From Oscheius dolichura (Eukaryota > Nematoda > Chromadorea > Rhabditida > Rhabditidae): 64,000 nucleotides of DNA. Under the pieces are notes generated by a model that saw only the letters and a list, made by a program, of their open reading frames with translations, was not told the DNA's origin and ran no database searches. Position numbers and translations under genes: made by a program. This document shows, in pieces, positions 22,345-36,351 of this stretch; position 1 is the stretch's first letter; every line of letters starts with the position of its first letter. The stretch is taken from positions 978,001 to 1,042,000 of the forward strand of contig OW051494.1 in NCBI GenBank assembly GCA_932521035.1, given 5' to 3'.

Positions 22345-25151
22345 ATGTACGAAATCGACTTAAAGGTATCAACAGAGGATGAAGAAATAGTGAATGTAAG
22401 AAGAAAGGTGTGTATTGTTTTTAAGTTTGCTTACAGAATAATTGTACCACATTATTGTCGATATTCAAAGAACGACTGCCGAAAAAACGCCCAGCTGAAG
22501 GCAATATAGAAGAGCAGTTTAATGAAGAAGAAGCAAAATATCGTCGAGCGCAAGAAAAAGTACCTATTTTTCTGCTTTATAACTTTGTACAATTTTCAGC
22601 TTGCCTTGGAACTTGGACAAGCCGAAGATTTCTCATTGTGTATAGAAGAAGAAGGAACAGGAAAACGACTTTATATCGAACCTGGTGTATGTTCATTTTA
22701 CTAATTGATTAATAATTAAGTTTAGGGCAATGTTGTTCCGTATGACCAGAAAAAAAGAGAAGAATGCAAACTGAAGCTCGAAGAAGGGTTAGAAGACCAG
22801 AAGAAAGCGTTGGAGGAGTTGAGACAGCTCAAGAATCAACAGCTGAAAAGAAAACCGGCTAAACCACAGAAGAAAAATAGTAAGAAGAAAACACAAGCTG
22901 CAGAAAATGTGCGAAGACAGATAGAATATGAAGGCAGTGAAGGAATACCTGACGTCGAAAAATCACATACAGAAGAAGGTCGGAAAACGAGTGAGGAAGT
23001 TTGTAAATTATATATATTTTAATTTCAGGGTCTCTAACCTTCAATAGAACTTCGTTGGCTTACCCTGCCGAGCCTTCTAGATGTCATGAAGTAGTTACGG
23101 TAGCTTCTCATGAAGATATGGAGGTATTAGAAGATACAAAAGAATCGGTAAGAAAATTTCGTTTTGACTATTATTTTACTGGCAGGCCAGCCCATCGACA
23201 AGTAGAATAATCATGCCGCCCACAAATATTAGGAAATCATCATCGCTACCTCTTCGACGCTTCTCACAACTGCCGTTTTCGCCCATAACGCAGTCTTCTA
23301 AGCGGGACCACAGCCCACGACAAGCCTCAACCAATTTCTTTACCTCAACACCTGTTGGCTCCAAAGCATACACGATATCGACACCATTTACGGAGAAGTC
23401 CTCCAGAACACCTATTTTATTCGAGACAGACGAAGAAAATTATTCAGTTTCTGATAAAGAAAATGTATCTGAAATAGAGCAACAGGTGAAGATTTTATAT
23501 GGCTTTCTAACCTTTGTTCAGGGGAAATTTGGTCGTAAGAAGAGCGAAGATCTTCTAACAACAGCAATAGCCGGAGAGGCGACTTCATTGGGAGAGATTA
23601 CAACGGCGACGGCCATAAATGCAACTGGAGCTTCAACCGTCTATAAAACTCGAAACTTCACACAAATTATTAGCTTTTATTGTGATGCCGACTCTCGAGC
23701 CAGTGTAAGTTTGTTTAGAATAATTAATCAGTATGGTAATAGAGCATGCCTCCATATTATTTGGACTCGTACCAAGGGATAAATAACGAGTACAACCATC
23801 TCCTATTCGTCACAAACCAAACGGAACCAATGCAATGGGAACAGATGAACCTAAACAATGTAAGAAAGCTAGGAGAGGGTACATTTGGAGAGGTATTTGC
23901 TACCGACTACCAAGGGCATAAAGCAGCTGTAAAAGTGAGTAATATTTTTATGTAACAATTTAGTTGGTATAGATAATACCTTTCAATAATGATGTATGGC
24001 GCTACGAAGGATTAGTCAACGGTGAGAAGTTACAGGATTCCCTTATGATTATACCAGAAGTACGATCTCAATTAAGTTTATTAAATTATTGATTATCAGA
24101 TTCTAATTACAAAGGAGCTTGCCGCCTTGGACACGCTGGGAGGAGAGAGAGAAGAGAAAAACAGTTGTTCTAATTTTATCAAACTCCATGGAGCACATAT
24201 TATACAAGGTATAATTGTTTTTTAAAGTTTAACCAACTTTTTAGGCAAATATCCCCCTCAACTTATAAAGGAATGGAAGAAGTGGAAGAAGACCAATAAA
24301 TGCGACAATGAGTGCCCGCAAAAATATGCCACTGATACACAGTTGTTTCTAGCAATATATCTTGCACAGGGAGGAGTTGATTTAGAAGCTAAAACAGTTT
24401 GTCTTTTTTTAATAACTTTATAAAAATATTATTTAGTTACGAGACGAGTCACAAGTTATGAGTGTCTTCCTCCAAGTGGTCCTTGCTTTAATTATTGCAG
24501 AAGCTGAATTAGAATTCGAGCATAGAGACCTTCACTGGGGAAATATACTGGTGGATGAGTGCGAAAGTCCCATCAAGTGAGGCTTTTTATTAAAAATTCT
24601 AAATATTTACTTTTAGCTACCGCTATGAGGGAGCCAACTTGAGTATTATCAGTCACGGAGTTAAAGCCAATATCATTGACTTCACGCTTAGCCGCTTATA
24701 TAAAAGTGAGATTCATTATGAATATTTAATTGTGAGCTTGAGAACACACAGTTCTCTACAAAGATCTCGCAAACGATACAGAACTTTTTGAAGGAACGGG
24801 TGACTACCAGTTCGATATTTATAGAATGATGAAAGAAGTGGTTGGGTTAGTTAACAGCTATTTTTCCAACTAAGTTTTTTAAGAGATAACGAATGGAATA
24901 TGTTCTTTTCAAAAAATAATGCCCTCTGGGCGCATTATCTTATTCGACAGATGGTTGTAGTGAAAAAGTGTGAACAGCCCATACCTCAGGAACGACAAGA
25001 TGTAAGCGTTCTTTCCAGTTATTTTATAAATAAAGTCTAGGAGTTAATGAAAATATTCGATCACCTAAAAGAAGTCGACAGTCTTAGCGACTTCATGAGT
25101 GATCACAGATTTACTGACATAGCTTCGCAGTATATAACCATGGAAAAGTAG
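22345..25151 (+). CDS. hasp-1: Haspin-family atypical protein kinase
   Basis: Sixteen exons in consistent phase: 22345-22395, 22437-22559, 22600-22686, 22726-22990, 23029-23147, 23186-23485, 23522-23704, 23743-23934, 23973-24059, 24100-24208, 24245-24396, 24437-24576, 24617-24705, 24752-24845, 24884-25001 and 25041-25151; about 739 residues. The kinase domain has the glycine loop GEGTFGEVF, the catalytic lysine in AAVK, the catalytic loop HRDLHWGN and metal-binding IIDFTLSR (DFT in place of DFG, diagnostic of haspin). Haspin phosphorylates histone H3 Thr3 to recruit Aurora B to centromeres (family knowledge). The first ~370 residues are a charged coiled-coil and Ser/Pro-rich extension that I do not recognise. 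Introns are 35-60 nt. The SAP30BP gene starts 200 bp downstream. Confidence 0.93.
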
Positions 25152-25350
25152 AATTTTGTTTGCATAATAATAAAGAACGTAGTATTTCACATATGTCTTT
25201 GCTTTCAATGGCATTTCCAGTTTATGCTTGATTTCTAGCAGATACGCAGAAGAGCGTGGTCGTTCAGTTGATATTTCGAATGTCAGAATATTAGCTCCTT
25301 TTCTTTCTCAGTTTTTCTATTACTTACTTTATTATTTGTCATATAGAATT
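25152..25350 (+). promoter_or_regulatory. Candidate operon intercistronic region
   Basis: The haspin stop is followed within 20 nt by AATAATAAAG (poly(A)-like). The next gene's ATG follows the acceptor GTCATATAG by 4 nt. The 200-bp spacing and same strand suggest an operon resolved by trans-splicing, although longer than the usual ~100 bp. Confidence 0.45.
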
Positions 25351-26658
25351 ATGAATAACCTTGTGGCTTATGGAGATGACAGTGATGAAGAATCGTCCCC
25401 GCGCCGCAAATCTAGTGAAGGATTACGTGGTATCTGATGTTTTTTTTTCTTATTATTATTTTATGTTTTTAGCTTCCCAATCTACAACAGATCAACGCTC
25501 TTCACCCAGGCAACGTAGAGACTCAGATATTTATTTTGGTAGAGTCCATTCACTTTATTTATATGCCAAATTTATAGAGGAGAATGTAGATGATAAATCA
25601 AGCCGTTCTCAAAGTCCCTCTCCTCATTCACAACAGAGTGAAACTTTCAACGACCTTTTTGCTGAACCACCACCTCCAAAAAGAAGAGCAAATGATAGTC
25701 ATTCACCTTCGCCAACTGTAAGAACACCACGTGGAATGTCTAAGGTTTGATTTATCATATGTTTAATAATATTGGTTTTTTCCAAATTTTATTAATAAAC
25801 TTACCAGAATGCCTGTTATTCTAATTATTTTTTAGGTTACATCGGTTAGCTCGTTGGTATCCTACACAGGTGGAGAGCAAGACGAAGAAGATACTTTTGA
25901 TAAAGCGGAGATGACAGCGGATGCAGTAGATAACGGTTCACCTTCCGCTGAGCCTGCTCCACCACCAAGAGTTTCCCAGGTTTTTTGGCGCTCAATATTT
26001 TGTGAAGAATTGATTTTAGGACGAGGGCAGCGATGAAGAAAATGAACGATTAATTGATCAGGCGCTCCAAGAATCTTCAAGCGTAATGAAAGAGGTGTGT
26101 TGTTTATTTGCGGTAAAATAAAGTTTTTCAGCCAAATGCAGAAGGGTCTTCAAATGGTGGCTCGACTACACCTACACCTCACCGCAACGATAGTCCTCAA
26201 ACTCCGGCACAGGTAGAACCAATGGATATTGACGAAGAAGAAGTAGAAGCAGAAATTGATATACCTCCATCACCTCCGGGAGAATGTGATCCCGAGATCC
26301 AGGTAATTTTTTATTGATTTTGAGATGAATAATATACATTTTAGCGCAAATTTGAAAATTTCTTCGAGAAAAAAGCTCAAGGATTCAATTTGAATGCCAT
26401 TTTACAATCAAAAAAGGAATTTATAAATCCTGCATGTTATGAATTATTCATTAAACGGTACGAATTAGAAGAGAAAGGTTGGTGTTTTTTACTTGTATAA
26501 ATCTTTGAAGTTTTATAGGATCAAACTTTCAAACAGAAATTTTCAACCCGCTATGTTTCCCAGAAAACAATTTTTACGACTCTATAGCTGAAGAACAACG
26601 GAAGATTATGGAAAGGACGACAGCCGACAAAACCAAAAAACCTCCTGCACATCGATAA
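25351..26658 (+). CDS. SAP30BP (HCNGP) homologue
   Basis: Eight exons (25351-25429, 25473-25538, 25578-25744, 25836-25979, 26020-26094, 26132-26302, 26345-26477, 26519-26658) encode 324 residues. The N-terminus LVAYGDDSDEESSP resembles the SAP30BP start (LAVYAEDSEPESD). The middle is acidic and Ser/Pro-rich. The C-terminal core runs from IPPSPPGECDPEIQRKFENFF through NLNAILQSKKEFINPACYE to NPLCFPENNFYDSIAEEQ, matching the HCNGP domain (MNYIIQRKKEFRNPSIYE and SYYEALAKAQ). SAP30BP is a nuclear factor linked to transcriptional corepression and to recognition of short introns with RBM17 (family knowledge). It ends in a Lys/Pro tail (TKKPPAHR) shorter than in vertebrates. Poly(A)-like AAATAAAATAG follows. 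Confidence 0.85.
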
Positions 26659-27602
26659 ACCAAATTTTATTCCTAAATAAAATAGTTTTCTACCTTGTCG
26701 TTCATGTCTCCCATTTTAAAAAAGCAGTATTGGTAGGTTTTTTGCTCCATATGGTAAAATTTTGTCTCATTGTTGCTTTCTCTTGACGACAAACTGACTC
26801 ACTCCCAGGATCGCCGACTGAATTTATGTATTTTTACTTATAGTGGTGTGGGAACAACCCCCCACAATTTTGCAGCAAATTCGAGGGTTTTATTCTGCCG
26901 GTGACCGCTCACCATGATTTGCTCGGAGGAGATAGGCCTGACTCATAGCAGTATGAGTAATGTTTAGACCATTTTAATATTTAATAGAAAATGGTATATA
27001 TATATTTGGGCGCCAATGTCTTGTGGAAAGAGAGCAGATCGGACAACGATCTCCTTGACTATGGATGTCTGACTGCTCAGGTCAGTAATGAGACGTTTTC
27101 ACGTTTTCTAAAAATTTATCTAAAAATTGGCATTTTTTGGCCTAAATATTTTTCCAAGTCATTAATATATTCTAAAAATGCTCGAGAAACTAGTTGTAAA
27201 ATCCAATACAGCAACGAGCCAATAAGAAAGATTTCTCCAGAAACTCGGCTAACACATTCAAACATCGTAATTTGGCGCGTATCAAGCCCGCGCGATATCT
27301 CGAAAAGAAGATTTTTAGGATAGATTTCGTCGGATTTCGTCATTTTTCCCTCATTGTTTGTCGTGTGCTCCGTAGTGATTGCTGCTTATAGCTGCTGCCC
27401 GTTGTTGCAATTCGTTGTCGCAATTCGTTGCAACTACTCGCTTTCTCTGCCACAATTTTCCATGCAGTTGTATTGTGCTAACGTGAACAGATTCACGATA
27501 AACAGCAATCACGGAGCAGCACAAATGAAATACCTATTTCATGAATGCTTCTTATTTCTTGTTGCCATTTAATCGTCATCAATTTTTTCGTTGTTTCAGA
27601 CA
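26659..27602. other. Intergenic/5' region of the GLH gene
   Basis: No exon. A small hairpin, TGTGGGAACAACCCCCCACA, lies near 26848. The last bases read TTCGTTGTTTCAG-ACA before the GLH ATG, a good trans-splice acceptor. Confidence 0.4.
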
Positions 27603-30706
<3,104 letters not shown>

Positions 30707-30983
30707 TCAATACGCATGTTTTCTTCTGTCAAATTTTTTTGTAATAAAATTACTTTTGTTTTGCATACGTGTTGGGTATTGGGGGCTCGTTCGACGATAA
30801 GTTTCCCGACTTACTCTTTGCTTCAAAATAGTTGTCGGGCTGCTAGCATATATGACAAACCCGAAAGCCTTGATCTAGAAAGGATTCTTCCTCCCGATAA
30901 CAGGAGTAGCGACTTTCACAGAAATGGAGAAATTGGCCGCTTTCCTCTGCTACAGTAACCCGCCTAGGTCTCTCAGGGCTCCT
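30707..30983. other. 3' region of GLH gene
   Basis: AATAAAATTAC near 30742 is the likely GLH poly(A) signal. The words TTCCTCCCGATAA here and TTCTCCCGATAAT at 31056 are related. Confidence 0.35.
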
Positions 30984-31690
30984 TTAATAAAGTTTATTGA
31001 GATGAGCTGAGTACGGTTGATCGAAAACAATAGGACGCAGCTCTAGGAGGGAGTCCTTCTCCCGATAATAGATGTAATCACCCTGCATACGGATGAAGAA
31101 GGTATCCAGTGTTACGATGAATTGATCCTCATGGAACCCTTTCCCAGTTTTCCGTTTGATTTGGACAACAAACACATCGCTTTCGCTTTGCTAATAGTTC
31201 AGAGGGAAGCTGAGCCATGCAGAGGGCAGACGAATCTCCTTTTTAAATTAAAGACAAAGATAGATATTTTTATAAAAAGCAAATTAGGGACGCCGCTTCG
31301 AGGGGGCGCAATTTACGCTTTCTCCCGATACTATCAATCAAAATCAACCGCGACGCGTCTTCTTTCTATTTTACCCGCTTCTACGCTTCTTTATAAGAAA
31401 TGGCTTCTCTTTTCGAAGCGATGCTCCTCATTTTAAACCAGATGCTTGGTGGCGCCATCGTCTTGGGTGGTCTATGTGAAACGTCTGCTACCAGCTGCTT
31501 CTCTTTCCCATTATTTTTCGCCATCTTCAATGGTCTTTGTTTCCAATTCGGCTTTTGTAGCCCCACTGTGAGGTAATTGGAATTGCTGCCGCACAGAAGA
31601 ACTGTGCACCAAGCAAGGGAATTAGGTAACTGATCCTGATGGTAATAGAGCCAATAGGGCACAATGGATGAATATACCGTAACCAAGATG
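30984..31690 (-). pseudogene. Unrecognised membrane-protein-like gene or decaying gene
   Basis: Two open segments. 31690-31393 begins with a hydrophobic stretch (IIVSILVTVYSSIVPYWLYY) and a second one (SLAWCTVLLCGSNSNYLTVG) followed by a basic tail, resembling the last two helices and tail of a serpentine receptor but without upstream helices. 31195-30984 follows an ACTATTAG acceptor and encodes FVVQIKRKTGKGFHEDQF through FFIRMQGDYIYYREKDS to a stop at 30984. Directly upstream, EIRLPSAWLSFPLNY is in the same frame but separated by that TAG, so either an intron ends there or a stop interrupts the frame. No phase-consistent join between the two segments was found. Confidence 0.3.
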
Positions 31691-31829
31691 GATACAATTA
31701 TGGATCTTTATTATTTAGAAAGCGTTTCAAAAGGCGCCAGTGAATGGTCATAAAGAGAAAAATACCGAAATGAAAAAGAGAAAGACAGGAAATGCCTGCG
31801 AACAAGAATGGCCATTGTTCCTCCTCATT

Positions 31830-32120
31830 AAATGCTCACCACGTTCGATTAATAATTCCATATTGCCTATTTTTTTCACCTATCTAATTCAGAATTTTAT
31901 GACGAAAAATATGGGATAGATTAAGAATAAGAAATCGCTGAGATATAGGCCAGAATAGTGTTTTTGCGGTGAAAATGGCATTTCTGTTGATATCTCAGCA
32001 ATTTCTTAGTCTTGTGGAATATAACCTATATCAGCTTGTTCGCCATAAAATTCTGAACTAGATAAGAGTAAAACAAAATAAGCAACGTCGAATTATTCGA
32101 ACGCGGCGAGCATTTGGTGA
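31830..32120. repeat. Long imperfect palindrome (fold-back element)
   Basis: Nested arms: AAATGCTCACCACGTTCG against GAACGCGGCGAGCATTT, TTCAGAATTTTATG against CATAAAATTCTGAA, and AAATCGCTGAGATAT against ATATCTCAGCAATTT, around a centre near 31985. It looks like a fold-back transposon remnant. Confidence 0.7.
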
Positions 32121-32519
32121 GTTCGGTGAGCTGGTGAGGAGCGGTATTCGCCAACGAGAATTATTAGAGGATGCATTTGCAGCTGTTCAATTTGGAAGAC
32201 ATTCTATTGAATAGAAAACTATTTGTTGCTTCAAAATATAAATAAAATGAATAGATAAATAATTATATTAAGCTGAGATGCTTGCAAATGGATGGCCAAT
32301 GCTTTTGAGAGCGAATTACTGAGAAGAAGAGTGAACTGAACCAATGACTAGGCATATTCTCCTTCCCAGATAAAAATATAAATTTTAAATTGTTATATAA
32401 AATTTTCTACCGTATTGCCTCTACCCAACGACTGACTTAGCTCCTCCCCAGAATCGATTGTGCCTCTCCTTGAGGAGGCGGGGGATCGGAATGCCAGTCG
32501 TGGTCATTTTCTGAGAATA
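32121..32519. other. Intergenic
   Basis: AT-rich DNA after the palindrome; nothing recognised. Confidence 0.3.
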
Positions 32520-32692
32520 ATGCTTCGACAGCTCTTTTTTTCTACTTTTCTTTTTATTTCCATTTCCTCGGAGAGTAAGCTTGTTCCATCATATTTTTTA
32601 AATGTGCTCCAGGTCAAAAATACCAGAAAATAGCCGAACAATGCTGTCCAGGAAAGGAGAACTGCTGTCTCGAAGCCATGCAAAACGTGTAG
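32520..32692 (+). CDS. Small secreted Cys-containing peptide, possibly longer
   Basis: Exons 32520-32574 and 32613-32692 give 44 residues. A signal peptide (MLRQLFFSTFLFISISSE) precedes a mature part with two CC pairs (AEQCCPGKENCCLEAMQNV). The 38-nt intron has good sites. The frame ends at TAG 32690-32692, but GTGTAGGT there could also be a donor to an open exon at 32741-32911, in which case the protein is longer; neither continuation phase retains all cysteines cleanly. The family is not recognised; paired cysteines recall nematode DB-type modules. Confidence 0.4.
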
Positions 32693-34003
32693 GTTTTCCT
32701 GGACTATTTTAACAAAATACAGTAATTTACTAATAAAGTAGGGGTGTCTAACTATGGTTTATATAAAAATATATCAAAAAATGACAAAGAATGGTTTAGG
32801 AAGAGAATTGATGGCTGCTACCGAGAAGAACACGAAGAAGAGAAGATGGCAGCAAATTGTATTCAGAAAGAACTTTTTGGAGAGATTAGCCTGGAATTTG
32901 CTACATTTTCAGGTAGGCAAAGGCCTTATCTTTGATTTAAAAAAGAGATTTATGGTTAGGAAATGAGTAGAATCTAGATTATTTAGGAGAGAGGCGCGCC
33001 ACCATGCGGAAAAGGGTATAACGACGATTTTTTCGTGGAAAAATAAGATTCCAGATGTAAGAGCTAGATATTATGGTAGATGATAACTTTTCCTTTATTG
33101 TCATTCACTTCAGAAAATCAAAAATTTGAAGAAAAAACCGCCAAGGTTGTTCTAAAGCGCCCAACCTCTTCTCGATTTTCGGATAAAAATAGCATTTCTA
33201 ATTGAAATTATGGTAGTGCAGGATACTGGAACATCTACTTCTTCCCCCTCTATAGAATAATATTCAAAAACTTTTGAAAAAATCCGTTGTCGCCGTTCTC
33301 AAGCGCCCCACTGCTCTGTAATGGGACTGGTCAGGATTTTCTCGATTTTCAGTGAAAAATAAGCGCTTCAAAGTTAAAAACAAGGTATATTACTATACTC
33401 CTAGCCGCTTGTCGATTTTATTAAAAGCAACATTTGCCGAAAAAAATTGTAAAAATCGGGAGTAGCGCTGCATTCTTTGAGGATGAAGGCGCCCACAGCT
33501 TCCTCGCGGGTTCTGGCCATGTTTCGGGTATTTTCAACAGAATTTTTGGATTAAAGTATGCTAGAACGATCATATATTCATATATAGAGGATAGTTTCCC
33601 AGAAAAATTCAAAAATTTTGATCTGGCGTTCGTTTCTAGGCACCTGAGAGTACTGTAAGCCCGCAGGAGCGGGACTAATGGCCTCGTCCAAAGATTTGTG
33701 TAAAGCACTTTGGTTTTGATTCTTTCTCGGGGGAAAAATAGCTATAATAGAGGACAAATAACACTGTCTTGGGAGGTCTTTCCAGCGGATATCGATTTCT
33801 CCGGATTAGGGCAAAAGTGACACCCCACCCTGGGTCAGCCATTGTTGTGGGGGCGAGAGGGGAGTGGAGCGGGAGGCGGGGGGTCACCGACTATTTTCTA
33901 GGGGGATAGAGACCCACAAAGAAGAGATTACCTCGAAAAATACTCGCTTTATTCATAAAATCTTGAAATGATTCGATTCATACGGCGCGAGTTGCACCCC
34001 GGC
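32693..34003. other. Possible extra exon, then degenerate direct repeats
   Basis: An open stretch at 32741-32911 may belong to the gene before. From 33140 to 33420 two diverged units share AAGCGCCC..., TTCTCGATTTTC and a following AAAAATAGC/AAAAATAAGCG. No other gene. Confidence 0.35.
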
Positions 34004-35564
34004 CTAGAGTAGGGTCATTCTCTTCTGGGCTTCCGTCTTCTCCTGATAGGCCCCGAAGACGGCGTGGTGTGCCATCCGGACGTGTATCTTCTCGCGGTTC
34101 CTCTTCTTCTTCCCTTTCGCCAGTCGGTCCCTCCATCGGGGCAGGAATCCCATCACGGTGAAGACGACTCCCCCAATACAGATAAAGCCCAAAATGCCGA
34201 AAGAGAACCGCACTTCCGGGGTGAAGGACGGCTCGAGGGTGACGGCCTCGTGGCGGGCGTCCTCCGTCGCGGCTCCTCCTCCCTCCTTCTCCTTTGCCGC
34301 CTCTCGCTCGTCCGCGTCCCTTTTCTGTACAATGTATTTGCGCAAACCCCAGAGGACGCTTTGAAACAGGCCGGGCATGTCCTGGCGCGCCGCCTCCTCC
34401 AACTGGCAGTAGACATTGCCACAGACGACGCCGCGATACCCATTCGGAAGTTGGACTTCCTTACCATCGGCGGTGTCCTAAAAATCAAGTTTTAATCCAG
34501 TCGGTAGTCGATAATCCATTCAAAACCCTCTCTTTACATATTTACTATCCTTCCCATAACACAAAAGGAATTAAAATGGCGCAGCAGGTAGGCGCGAGGT
34601 ACTACCATTTTTCAGATTCTGGTTCGATCCCGTCCGCGGTCAAACATTTTTGTTTTTTTTTGTAAGCAGTGATGTATGCCATTTTTGCCTTTATCTTCCA
34701 AATAGACTGTTCTAAATAGTTAGAGAGTGTTCTACAGTACCTGAGAGTACTGAAACATGGTATCGGTAATACCGACGCATCCCATAGTGAAGTCGGTCTC
34801 GCTGGCCGTTCCATTCGTCTTCGTTTTATGGAAGAATTTACAAAATGGCTGGGATAGGCGACATCGTTTCAGCGCGACTTTTCTCATTTCCAGTCGGGTA
34901 GCGGCAATATCGTCACTCTTCGTGAACTCTCCAATAAGACAAAGATTTGAATATTTCAGCATAATAACGAATTCTGCCCACATTATCTGAAAAAAAGGGG
35001 GAAGTAATAAAGCCATTTTGCTAGTATTTTGGCGGCAAGCCTTGAAATGTTCGAAAATTTTTGGAAGGAAACGCGAAGAATGTGGCAAAATTGAGCGAAA
35101 CCACCTCTTCAAGAATTGGGTTCCGCGCGCCCGCACCCGTAAAATCTCGGCAGCTGAAGGATCTTTGGCGCGCGCCGCTTTCTAACTAGAGGATCTGCTG
35201 CCGAGACTTTACGGGTGCCGCGCCGGGACCTTGGCTCACTATTACTCAATATGAATGACTGGCCAAAACGATCTACTTCTTCGATTTTCAGCCAATTTTT
35301 GATGGTTTCTCGCATAAATAGGTCTCGAACCGATAGAAATAGAGTCATACGGTACCTTTGCTTCCTCTTCAGTTGCATTGCTCATCACCGTTTTCTGTCG
35401 CCACGAAGGAATTGTCTTGCTGCTTGGGTCATATCGCAGACAGTCCGTTTGTGAGGGAAGAGACTGAACAAGAGAATAATTGATGGGCTGGTAGAGTAGC
35501 AAACCACTTGAGAATCTATTTGGTAGATTAGAAAGAGAAGAAACAACAACCGACCGCGAATCAT
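34004..35564 (-). CDS. Unrecognised type I membrane protein with Cys-bearing ectodomain
   Basis: Four phase-0 exons (35564-35508, 35463-35356, 34986-34741, 34477-34004) encode 294 residues. Residues 1-19 are a signal peptide (MIRGRLLFLLFLIYQIDSQ). The ectodomain (about 20-220) has scattered cysteines (TDCLRY, SNLCLI, KRCRLSQPFCKFF, MGCVGI, VVCGNVYCQ). An acidic/Ala-rich stretch leads to one membrane helix, FSFGILGFICIGGVVFTVMGF, then a very basic juxtamembrane LAKGKKKRNREK and a short cytoplasmic tail ending QKRMTLL. Basic residues after the helix fit a C-in orientation. The function is unknown; a receptor or adhesion-like surface protein is a guess. Introns carry a palindromic element (35124-35225) and a tRNA-like relic (34576-34642). 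Confidence 0.6.
34576..34642 (+). pseudogene. tRNA-like relic
   Basis: It has a T-arm-like GGTTCGATCC and the end CCGCGGTCAAACATTTTTG followed by a T-run, as at the end of tRNA-Arg. The anticodon arm is not foldable. Confidence 0.4.
35124..35225. repeat. Palindromic element
   Basis: Arms GCACCCGTAAAATCTCGGCA and TGCCGAGACTTTACGGGTGC-like, with GCGCGC at the left end and inside the loop. In an intron of the membrane-protein gene. Confidence 0.85.
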
Positions 35565-35589
35565 CTCAACGGTTCAAAGAATGAAGATG

Positions 35590-35910
35590 AAAGCTGGATT
35601 TTCAGTGGCTTCGATTAACTTTTTCTTGTCGAGACACTTCTCCTTTTCGTCCTCCTTGGCGGTCGTCTGCTCCCGGTCCTCGTCTTCCTCACTGGCCGTT
35701 CTTCTGGTCTTTGTCCTCCTCCCAGGCAGTCTTCTCCTCCTCGTCCTCCCCCCTGCCCGCCTTCTCCTTCTCCTCCTTCTCCTCATCCTCCACCCAGGCC
35801 GTCTCTTTCTCCCCATCCTCCTCACTGACCTCCAGGGCCGTCTACTAATCCTCGTCCTCCTTGCCGTCCATCTTCTCGTCCTCTTCGCGGGTCGGGATAT
35901 AAACGACTAA
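35590..35910 (-). other. Glu/Lys-rich coding-like low-complexity tract with stops
   Basis: The minus strand reads as acidic repeats (EETAWVEDEEKEEKEKAG-like, then KTAWEEDKDQ) but is broken by TAG TAG and TGA in the same frame. Open segments exist in two frames. Possibly a decayed gene 3' end or simple purine-rich DNA. Confidence 0.25.
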
Positions 35911-35995
35911 TGATCGGGTCAGCCTCTCTCTACTTCGGGGTCGGTTATTCTCATTTTCCTCCAAAGATACCGTAATCTTCTCCTATTTTCCAGAT

Positions 35996-36351
35996 ATGGC
36001 CTGCTGTCCCGTCTTCGACTACGATGACAACGACGTGGGTGGCCTGTGCCGGAGTGGCTGTATCTCCAGCTTCACTACCCCTTCCATGCCCTCTACCCAG
36101 AAATTGAGCGTTATCAAACATTGCCGCCAGGATGGAGACCAGGAAAATTATACGGTAGGTGCATTGTATATATAATGTATTACTGTATTTTCTAGTGCGT
36201 CAGAAAGTGTCAATTGTGGCAGAGGAAATACAACAACGGAACCGAAACGTCGGCCAGCCCTTTTCCTATTGAGAAACATTGTAATCTGGCGGCAAACATG
36301 ATCCATGGGAAGATGTACCTGGGAAAGGAGTTGCCCTTGAAGATTCATTAA
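35996..36351 (+). CDS. Small Cys-rich protein, probably secreted, 5' exon not found
   Basis: Exons 35996-36153 and 36196-36351. The first follows a polypyrimidine TTTTCCAG acceptor, beginning at or just before ATG GCC TGC TGT. Cysteines: ACCPVF, GLCRSGC, KHCRQD, CVRKCQL and KHCNLA. NGTET is an N-glycosylation site. The pair CC ... CxxxC suggests a nematode DB-like or related extracellular module. No signal peptide is visible in this exon, so an upstream exon is likely. It could join the signal-peptide exon at 32520, but nothing in between was shown to link them. Confidence 0.5.

Noticed and set aside
26749-26960. Possible small nuclear or nucleolar RNA near a GTGTGGG/CCCCACA hairpin
   Set aside because: Box-like ATGATTT and CTGA words are too weak, and no paired termini or snRNA signature was found.
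35581-35910. Leu-rich plus-strand frame resembling a membrane protein
   Set aside because: It is the complement of a GAG/GAA-rich tract, so leucines come from CTC/CTT repeats.
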